Shown here: in pieces, positions 54,704-64,000 of the stretch
How positions within the stretch are numbered: the first letter of the stretch is position 1
Layout of the letters: every line of letters starts with the position of its first letter
Assembly (NCBI GenBank): GCA_037043235.1
Contig: JAWRVZ010000489.1
Coordinates: 1-64,000 of the forward strand
DNA length: 64,000 nt
Source: Rhodeus uyekii
Taxonomy: Eukaryota > Chordata > Actinopteri > Cypriniformes > Acheilognathidae
Direction: 5' to 3'
Program-made: the position numbers and the translations under genes
The notes under the pieces: model-generated
Seen by the model: only the letters and a program-made list of their open reading frames with translations
Database searches by the model: none
Told to the model about the DNA's origin: nothing

Positions 54704-56599
54704 CGGAGCAGAAGCCACACATCTATCGGTGATCTCCGGTTTACGGCAGCTTCTCACAGTTTTGACCCATGAATAAATAAAGAAGGTTGTATGTGCATGT
54801 GTGAGACCCGTCCGAGCGGATCAACAGATGTGACCGATCCGGGCAAACAAAGACCCTGCGACTGCGACTCACAGGGAATCTGATTATAGCATGGGATCGT
54901 GCCGAACCCAATCCTGCTCCCGGCAGAATTAAACACGCCTGGAGAAGCTCATCAAGGTATTCAGTTTCTGTTCTGAGGACAGAAGCTCGCAGGTGTGATG
55001 GAGATCCGAACATACGTTTAACCATCAAGGTAAATGTAAATGTAAATGTAAAGGTAATTAAAGTTGGAAAACAGTTTGATTAATTAATATTCTGGCTGTG
55101 GGGAAACACCTCCTCCTTTATTTCATCTCTAATGTGTTGTTGACAGTGTAATAAAGATTTTACACCAACCTGCACCGTGCACATGTCATCAAGAGCAATA
55201 AGTCACGTCTGTTCCCGTCTCTTCTATCACCAACATGCATGAGATATTTTACTGCCATTCAGTTTTTTGACCAGCTGTGTCTGCAGCTCAAGCCAAGGAA
55301 TGCACGGCTAAATATGGACCTCGTATTTGTGTTTTATAAGCTTACGGTGTGCAGAAAGGCCCTGAGAAAACAGTTTGGTGTGAAACTGTTCAACATCTGA
55401 ACCCAGAAATTCATGAAACAATACACGGTGACTGAGAAGGCAAATTTACAGCTGCTGAAACCCAGTAAGCCTGTGCTTTCTGCCAAAGGGAGGTGAAGGA
55501 TGTAACCGGGAGAGAGAGAGAGAGAGAGGGGAGGATGTGTTGGAGACAGAGCGAAAGAAAGTTTACAGTTGTAATCAGCGTTAGGGGAAATGTATTTTAG
55601 GGAGCTGATTGATGAAAACCCCATGCAGAACGGAAAGAGCAGAAGAACTTCGCACTCGCAGGAGCCGTCAAGTACTTCCTGGTTACTGAACGCAGTTAAC
55701 ATGACGCACACTTCCTGTCATGTCCGGAGTCGCCGCAATGCCACGCTGACCTTGCCGAAACAGTTCTGCTCCTGTTACCCTCTGTGCAGTTCTCCAGACA
55801 ACTGAAACCATTTTCCTCTGCAGAAGCAAAGGGAACGCCAGCTCGGGAGGCGAAGACACCAGAAGAGCCCGTTTGTTCTGACGGCATATTGGGTGACAGT
55901 CTTCAGCAGCGGCAGCACTAAAGCTCACAGCCTCTGACGGGCGTCTGACTCACCCATGCCTCATCCGCTGTCTCCGTGTGATGAACGTCTTCTCTCGGCT
56001 GCTTGCGCTGTCCTGATGGCAAGTGTTCATGCACATTAGTGTTCTGCACTGACCGTAGAGCCGCGGCTCTCTTCCGCTGACCTCTGAAGAACAATACCCC
56101 GTCCGTCAGGTACAGCGCAGTCTGAACGGACGCAGGTTACAGGTCTCTATTTAATGGCCGTTGTGTTTGAAGAGGAGGGAGGACGGGGGTTCAGACAGGA
56201 TTGAGTTAACGGTTCTGCTCCGACCCCCAGTTCACAGTGACTTGTTGGTGATTTATCTGATGGAAGGAATTCAGTGAAGGGCTGGGATCTCTACTGTAAC
56301 CTTTTACCCCCACCAGATGTTCGCTCTGAAAACACGATAATGTTCATCCCTAAATCCCCATGCAAACATATCAAGTGGCTGCGATGTGTTTGTGGCAAGA
56401 CTTAGTGAAATGACAGGACGGCGATGGGAAAGGACTTTAAGCGGCACCGGCGCTCAGATGCTCCATATGCTGCGGACGAGAGCCGGCGTGACGTCAGAGA
56501 CATCGTTTACACTCATCAATCCCAGAACTGATCGTCGCAAACACATGGAATGATAGAACGACATCTGCTCTCCTCAATACGTTATTTTGAATTGTTTTC
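52051..56599. other. Non-coding region with microsatellites; no gene found
   Basis: CA-rich at 52236-52308 and CA microsatellite 54669-54702. TGACAGGTGAG is tandemly repeated at about 52361-52395, followed by a G-rich run (about 52408-52428). GA run at 55508-55528. 53950-54480 and 55080-55500 look single-copy and might contain conserved non-coding elements. No coding exon is supported. Confidence 0.45.
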
Positions 56600-56700
56600 T
56601 GAAACATTTTAGTTGGATCTAACGTTCAGAAGTAACGTTCCCATAATGTTTGAAGAATGATACAATGTAACGTTTTCTTCACGCTCACGCAATCATTCAA
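56600..56700 (-). mobile_element. Palindromic AACGTT MITE core fragment
   Basis: ACGTTCAGAAGTAACGTTCC, ATAATGTTTGAAGAATGATA and CAATGTAACGTTTTC are present with GTAACGTT at 56632 and 56667, 35 bp apart. This is the seed arrangement for the 35-bp arrays. Confidence 0.8.
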
Positions 56701-56890
56701 ATTGATGTGATGTCATGGTTTCAAGGCAGATGAGTGAGAGTTCAGTACATGTGCTCAGGGCTTACGAGTGATGCTCAAACACCACTAACACACTAAACCA
56801 CAGAATCCAGCAGCTTGGCCTCATTCTGACACGGGTTCCCAGACAGAGTTTCAGCGGGCTGGTTAATAACTGAATGAGAGTGACAGGGCC

Positions 56891-56934
<44 letters not shown>

Positions 56935-59900
56935 TTTGACAGTCCCAGCCAATATTTGTCTCTTCAGAGTGCATGAATTCTTGATTTGATGTGCCTTAAT
57001 TGATTCATCTCTGCTTAGCAGCGACTGTCTGTCGGCCCTGAACACTGAGCTCAAGTCCCCGGACGGGCGGTGACCTCTGACCTCTGCTGTGACCCCAGAC
57101 GACCACATGCTCTGGTAGTTTAATACAACACTACAGGTGAATCCATAGGCCTCGGTCTTTCCTGAGGGGTCCTGAAATTTTCAAATATCCCAACTTTCGA
57201 ATGCTTTAAATAATAGTAAAAAAATCAATATTTATTATATTCCTGTTTTGCATCTGCATGTTTTTCAGTTGCAGTGAGTAATAAAACTCATTCATCTGTT
57301 TGTCTCTTGAAAGGCTGTGAAGCTTCGAGGCGCTCGGCCTCTTCTGCGTTTCTATGGTTTTCGTACCAAGGTTGGCACGGGTCTTTGTGAATGTTGTTGC
57401 ACACTGTCATTGTTGCACAGAATGAAAGTAAAATTTGTCATTTACCTTGGGGGTTTTTGAGAGCGCCCCGCTCCACCAAATTGATTTAGACCTCCGTTTC
57501 ACAATGAACTGTTGGAACCGAACAGACCCTTGAAATAAGGAGAATTTGAAGGACGATTCCCTTGTCTCCGGCCGAGTCTTTGTGAAACATAGAAATAAAG
57601 GGTTAATCATTCATTCTCAAAAATATACAGTCCTCTGTGAACTTCAGTCGGGTCAGAGGTCACACCTGAGATGGTGACATTGACACAATGTTCTTGTGTA
57701 TGAACCTACTTCCAAAGAACAGTGAAGTCGTATAAATGTGGGGCACACCGCCGCGAGACGTGACAGAAGCTCGGAAAACCAAACAATTTTTAGAAAAAAC
57801 TATATGGGCGCTCTTGCTATTTGAAGTGCACTTTATTGCCTCTCTCTGCCTTTCAAGTGTGTCTCACTTCAGGCATGCGATACCTTTAATCTCGCTCTGA
57901 GGTTTATCGCTTTATGATTAATTGCAAATAACAGAGAAAGTGCGAGACAAGCGTCCTGAGCTCACGAAAGAAGGCTGACAACCGAGAATTTAGGTTCTTG
58001 CTTGATGGCTTTTAAAGTGGGTGCCACGGAGATGTAGTGATTATGTTAAGTCCTTCTCGAAGGGGGAAAAAGGTGCGGACGAAAGCTTCCTAAAAGCTCC
58101 GGAAACAGTAATCATGGTGGAGCAGGTTGCCAGTTGGAGTTTTATTAAGCGCACGCTCGACCGGCCGCTTCCCTCTCGTCCATTATGTGTGCGCTAATGT
58201 CACATTGATTATGCTGGTCGTAAACTGCCTTTGTTTGGCCTCGCCTCCCCGTCAGTCAAGCGTCTGCTGGGACGGGCGCGAGTCTCGCTAAAAGCTGCCG
58301 GCTCGGTGTTCGCGGCCGTGTGAAGCTGCTCTGAGAACGACGCCGTTCCCCTAAGAGACCCCTTTTTGGTGTATTAATTGCTTTTTAATGTTTTCCTCCT
58401 GTTTCAAATGTGACTGTGTACAAACAAATCAACAATAATGGAAGCTTAAGTATTTTCTGATTGGGTCAAGAGCAGGAGTAAAAAGGGTTGCACTGAATAA
58501 ACCATAACTGGGATTTGGAGGCAGGGAAAGAACAGAAGCGCCGTCCCGTGTGCGCCGTCTCCAGAACTGAAGCTTGGGGAGAACCGGGCCTTCGGGAATA
58601 TCCTGAATGCATCTGACAACTGAAGGAAGTCAGTTTAACATCTCTTTTTACTTTGAACAACTTTGGGTGAAATGAGAATTTTATGGGACCGCCGTGAATA
58701 TTTCATCCGCTAAGTCTGTTATCCGATGGAAGATCCCATTGTGTTAAATTCAACCGAAGGCTGTAATTATGAGGAAAGAAAACACGAGACATTGTGTTTG
58801 ACGTGAACAAAACAAGCTACAGTCAAATCTCATGCGAAGGCTAAAGAGGTCTGATCATGAGTTACGTGAAAATAGTTTTTAAACAATTCTGCTTCCTCTC
58901 CAGCGCCTTGTGCAAGCCATGCTCAATCCATCTATCGTTTTATGCGTTTTATCTATAAGCCAAGCTTATGTTTTCACATCTGATAAGTATGTACCATACA
59001 TTTTCCTGATATGCGTATATTTTCCATGGGCAAAGAAAGATAAAAGTATTGGCTTTACCAATAAAGTAATTGATTTGAAAGGTGGGACGAGTTTCCTGCA
59101 GTTTCTCACTCATTCTCTCTGATAACATGCCGTCCCTCATTTGATGATCTAATAATCCAAAGACACAGGAAATATGGACACAGAAAACAGTAAACAAGCA
59201 AAAGGTGAAATCCAAATGTTGCCTTCTTGAGTTCTGCGTCTGAATCGGTATCGGGCTTGAGTTACACGTCCAGCATCTGCCATCCGGACATCAGGCACCG
59301 TATTCATCATTTGGCAACATGGAGCCCAGCGTCTGTACAAACACCCAGAGGAAATGAAGTCTCTTGGCCAGACAAGAATAAAATTAGCTTGATGACTAAG
59401 TTCCTCCCCCGTTCCATCGGGAATAAGACCCTTCATTTGTTTTCATTACCTCGTTTCTCCTCGGACGGCCAGCGTGTCGTTCAGTTCATCACCAGCCGTC
59501 AGCAGAACCTCGACGCTTTCACGTCACTCAACACTTCACTGAACCTCGGGACTCTTAAGACTTTCGCCATCATTGTGACACAAGAATCACAAACAAAAAG
59601 GGATTTTCCCACCGACAGACTGAAGTGTGATTTCACTTCACAAACATGTTTGTGAGAGGCGAGACGAACTGGTCGAAGAAACCAGTCAAGACTGAGACAG
59701 ACTGATGGTCAACCTTCATTAAACAACTGCCGTCTGTTTCCAGAGCTCACGCATCCCCGGCTTTCCTCAAGTCACGTTTGTGCAGAATGATTTCCCTTTG
59801 TTTCTCGCAGTGAAAGGTCGCCGTCGACTCGTGTGAGAGTAATGTAAGGCAGTAGATGAATGAGTTTACGAGAACACACAGATAATGAGCTGGTGATGTG

Positions 59901-62900
59901 AGAGACATGTTAAAAAATGTTAGTTTACAAATGATAAAAATGTTTTGAGCTCATAATATAGAATAGTGCAAGAAACAGTGTGAAGATTAGTCTTTAATCA
60001 ATAACCTGCACTGCAGAAAATCAACATGCAAAAATGAGAAAATAAAACGAATCAAGAAATAAAGCTTATGAAGTGAGAAATATTTACTTGATAAAAGATC
60101 TTAAAACAAGAAGAAAGCTGCGCAAACGTAGATTTTATAACTGGATTCAAGCAGCAAAAACGTCTCGAAACCAATGCAGAAATACACAAATCAAGCATTT
60201 GCTTTTAAATATTTGTGGTCTGTTAAAAAAAAAAGTTTATTGGAACATTATATCATATTTTTTGAAGTGCATAATAAAGCAATAAAAGTTGCTGAATTTC
60301 TGCTGGAAACTGCAGTTTTGAAGATTTGGGTGTATCGGCATGTTGTTGTTCATATTGTGTTGATTTATTGTGTAAAGAAAGAAACCACAGTAGAGAAAAT
60401 GTCATTTGGGTTTGAAACAACATGAGGAAATGATGAACTTTACCTTTAAACTATAGATTTAAATCAACAACAAACAGGGATTGACAGGAGAGCGACTACA
60501 TTCTTTCCATTGGAATGTTTAGGTGTCACACACACACACACATATTCTCACACACACTCTCTCTCTCTCTCACACACACAGTCTCTCACACACACACACC
60601 CACACACACACTCACTAACACACACGTTTACCCCGAGAGGCTGTGAGAGGTAAGTGAGGTCATGTTTGAAGCCTGCAGCATTATCACTCGTGGCCCGGGA
60701 GAAACCTGCCTGCTGACCTTTGACCCCGCGGCCCCGGAGCCCGACTCACGGGCGGCTCCACACCGGACTGACCCCTCGGGGAGAGTCCAGATCACGGCCT
60801 TCAGCCAGAGAAATCTCCTCTCCTCTTCCCTGCTTGTATTGTGCGTGATGAGTTGTGTTTTGCGTGATGCTTGTCTGATGGAGATCACAGAGCATCAACA
60901 TCAGGCAACGAAAGATGTTCACTCACCCGTTACACACACACACTACACACTCAATTGACCCGAGAGCTACACACTTCACCGGCTCCGGCGGATCACCATA
61001 GTTACAGCGCCGCGGCCACAGGGTTAAATCACATTAGCGCTCGCGGAGGAGGAGAAGCGATTGGCTCGTGATCACGGCGTCCGGCGCGGAGGAAGATGCG
61101 GCGGCCGGCCTGAACGGGGTCGCGAGGAGGATGAAGGGATGAAGAGCTGAGTTTCTCAGGGAGGTGTGCGCCAGAGGACGGGATTTACAGCTGCCAGGGG
61201 TAAAGACTCGCTCTGCTTATTTCCACTGCCAGTTAAAACAAATTACGCTCATGCTTCAACCGTCGGCCCCACGTGTTCCTCCGACCTTCTTAGCTCTCGT
61301 TTTAGTGCAATGTTATTCTTCCGTAAACGATCTAAATTACTCCAAAATAAATACCATTACACCAGGGATAAGCTCAGCCCTCCCTTCGCTCCTTCGCTCG
61401 TTGGTCTCAGATGGGCTGCAGACATTTTGGTTTTATCACATCATTTTGGAACAAATGCTCTGTGCTTGATTTCAGACGAAACGCTCAAATGGGAAAAATA
61501 ATGATGTGCTCAACATGCATGAGCTGACCCTCTCACATTTATAAATACAGACAGATATTGAGATGGATATTCTGCGGATATTCTGCGGCGCCGCAGGTTC
61601 TGTCAGGGATTCATGTGCGGAACCTTCCAGGGTTCATTTGTTTCTTTATTCTGATGACACTTTATGTATTAAACAGCTTTTAGAATTTCTTTATCACTAG
61701 AAAAAAAACATAAAAGTCTTTTCTGGCATAAAAGGCTCTATTTTCAACAAGACTTCACAAGAACCGGAGGAACGCACTGGATGGTTTGCTACCGTGTTGA
61801 TTGGGACGCTAGGCCTCGGTAACTTGAGAGACTGGTTGAGTTTGTCTCCGCAGGGACCGGCGGTCTGTGTTTTCATGTTCACAATCAGAAGCAGATGTGG
61901 AGGGGAATTATAGACCTGTGAGGTTCATCACTCAAACACGGCAGACACACGCGTTCAGAAACCAGAAATGATTTTGCCAACATACAGCAGAGTTCATGAA
62001 AGCAAAAGAGACAGCTGGAGTGGAGCCGGGGAGCGAGGGGACGCGGGACTGTGAGGAAACTCGCCTGCCAAGAGCTTCCCGGAAACAGCCGAGCCTTCGG
62101 GCAGGAGGTGGCCTGGCACCCGTGCCATTGTGCTCCGGCCTTCACCCATCGGTGCCAGGAAGGGTGTTGTGTTCGGCCGCACTCTTGAAACAGGCTCTGT
62201 CCAGCAGCCAAAGTTTATTACTACTGACAGGTTTCACACTGGGGCAGCGCAAACCTCACCGCTCGTGACAAACAAGCAGACAGATTTGTGTTGTTGGTTT
62301 TTTACCGTTTGCTGACAAACAGAGCAGTACGGCAGGTCAGCCGTGACATCTTTACCCTCAGGTTTGGCTCGCCGTGTTAGAGCCTCTGTGAAGGACGGGA
62401 ATGCTTTATATTACTGGAATAAATGGCTTGTTGCTGAAGCACTAACTGACCAATAGGAAAAGACCATTTTGTCTGTCGTAGTCAGACATGCATTTACAAA
62501 TTGCAAAGTCAATGCATTGTTTCAAATGCAAGCAGGTTGGATGCGGTCGTTTTGTGTTTTTGGAGGATCAGTGTATCAAGAGAGAAAGCTCAAAGACCAA
62601 AACCCCGATGAGGGACGTGTTCATTAAATCAAAAACACAAAACATTTAAACATTTGTGAAATGCTCGTGGGATTAGACCAGTTCCAGGAACAGAAGAAGA
62701 GATGGAGACCAATTTCAAGACTTCTAATGAAACGATCACCTCACCCAAGAATAAAAATGCATGTGATTATTCTCATTTTAGTGTAAATCATCTGCTGGTT
62801 CTTCTGAGAATGAAAGAAGAGCATCACATGAGCGAACCGGTCCATGGCAATCCCTCTAGATTTTTAGTTTGCATCTAAAGAGACAAATTGTGTATGTTTT

Positions 62901-63751
62901 GTTTGATTTGGGGTGAGGGGAGGGGGAATTCATATCTATGTCAGTCTCAACATCAGCAATGAAAAGTGCCAGTAAACATATGTGGTAATCCAAGGACATC
63001 TGAGCTGTTCTTCAGCCGTTTGGGAAGCTGGACATGCGCCTCTGCCACGGCTTTCAAATCCACAGGAAACAAGAGCCATCTAAGATCTTGCATTTATCCG
63101 TAATTTGTTCTCAATGCCGGCCCTCTTCACCTTTATTCCAATCTATATTTCACATCTGGTCCCTCCCAAGCAATTAACCTTGGTGGAAATCAGCAAGCCT
63201 ACCTTTTTTCCTCTCCGCTTTTTTTTTTTTTTTTTTTGCTCCTGTATGTTACTTTTCAGCAATTGAACTGGGAGTAATGACTCTGAAAGGAAAAAGAATG
63301 TTCTTTCAATAGATAATTAGGGAGATTGGTTTACCAGGCCCACTCAGGACCCATTCAGACGCGGGACTGGGCTGCCTGTTGTCTGCAGGGTTGAAGAGGT
63401 CCCCGGAGACACATTGCCTACTGTTTCATTTCTCAAAGCAGGTGCCTGGCAGGTACTCACTGGCAGTGCAGGACCTAGAAATAAGAGGTCAGCATCTCAG
63501 GTCAAAGGTCAGGAATTCAAGGTTTGGAGGTCAATGGCCACTGCAGCAAACGGATGACATAAAAGAGTCTTCTAACATCTTTGTGTGGTAATGGATTTTA
63601 TTGCAGGAAATTCATTCCAGAGGAGTTGCGCAGCCGTTTATATGTTTGCTTACAGGTGGGGTGTGTAACTTCTCCCGTCCCAGACTCAACTCAACTTTAG
63701 CCATCCTGACCGCTTCCCTAAATCATCGTTAGTCGAGCAAATAGAGTTTGA
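56701..63751. other. Long non-coding stretch, mostly single-copy, with candidate conserved elements
   Basis: GA microsatellite 56893-56931, CA/TC-rich 60528-60620, T run 63219-63237. Between these, 57720-58480 and 62900-63560 are low in repeats and of even composition, with AT-rich factor-binding-type cores (CTTTATGATTAATTGCAAAT, ATAGATAATTAGG), as is typical of conserved developmental enhancers in gene deserts. This is an impression from composition only. All ORFs are short and none has a recognised domain. Confidence 0.4.
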
Positions 63752-63904
63752 GCTTTCCTGTAAGTCAGTCAGTAGAGCATTGATGCTCACAACATCATGG
63801 TCATGGGTTCGATCACAGGGAAAGCAAGAACTGATTCAATGTGTTTCTTGAATGCAATGTAAGTAGCTTTGGATAAAGGCGTCTGATAAATGTAAAAGTA
63901 AATA
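63752..63904 (+). mobile_element. tRNA-derived SINE with the best-preserved tRNA-like head
   Basis: The head (63752-63825, 74 nt) starts GCTTTCC and ends GGAAAGC, a perfect 7-bp acceptor pairing. It has an A-box-like TAAGTCAGTCAGTAGAGCA, an anticodon stem TGATG/CATCA around the loop CTCACAA (CAC in the anticodon position), and the B-box-like GGTTCGATC. The linker and tail (TAGCTTTGGATAAAGGCGTC, TGATAAATGTAAAAG) are those of the other SINE copies. Confidence 0.85.
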
Positions 63905-64000
63905 CAGGGGTCATGCATGACAAACAATGTAAATGTGACAATATTCCTCCAGCTTGGCACTGCAGAGCCGATGTGGATGCGTGATGATACTATGGTTTTG
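63905..64000. other. Non-coding end of window
   Basis: Nothing recognised. Confidence 0.5.

Noticed and set aside
63752..63825. A functional tRNA gene
   Set aside because: The T-arm is damaged, the linker has two extra bases before the A-box, and it is followed by the SINE linker and L2-like tail; it is a SINE head.

Overview
The window looks like repeat-rich, gene-poor nuclear DNA from a teleost fish, most likely a cyprinid (carp, barbel, goldfish or zebrafish relative). The evidence is the repeat content: a DIRS-type retrotransposon, a Ty3/gypsy element with the Gmr1 domain order, an L2-type LINE, a tRNA-derived SINE with an L2-like tail, several foldback MITEs and many CA/GA microsatellites, plus one three-exon fish-type C1q gene. 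The species cannot be named from sequence alone.

Layout. 1-4722 is the 3' part of a Ty3/gypsy element (gag, protease, integrase, then RT and RNase H) with its 3' LTR; the 5' LTR lies off the left edge. 4744-5093 is a 35-bp minisatellite of ten copies, grown inside a palindromic AACGTT-rich MITE. 5525-10707 is a structurally complete DIRS retrotransposon: two inverted terminal repeats, a gag broken by small indels, an intact RT/RNase H/methyltransferase-like frame, an overlapping tyrosine recombinase frame, and an internal complementary region that joins copies of both outer ends. 13547-15236 is a 112-bp satellite with a six-unit higher-order repeat. 24520-25320 is a second, independent expansion of the 35-bp MITE unit (about 22 copies). 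33665-34279 and about 51855-52050 are pogo-like MITE copies. 45240-46026 is a 5'-truncated L2 LINE nested in a MITE. 48444-49474 is the only host gene I can support: a small secreted C1q-domain protein of 197 residues in three exons, with a SINE in intron 1. The rest (11.3-13.2, 15.8-24.4, 26.6-44, 46.5-48.4 and 50.4-63.7 kb) is non-coding. It holds dispersed MITE and SINE copies, microsatellites and some non-repetitive stretches that may be conserved non-coding DNA.

How the parts relate. The clearest biological system is the DIRS element, whose ends, internal complementary region and tyrosine recombinase together match replication through a circular intermediate and integration without target duplication. 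A second theme is that tandem arrays here arise from inside transposable elements: the 35-bp arrays from a MITE that already carries two copies of the motif exactly 35 bp apart, and the 112-bp array from a dispersed cyprinid-type repeat. No prokaryotic-type operons, CRISPR arrays or functional tRNA or rRNA genes were seen.
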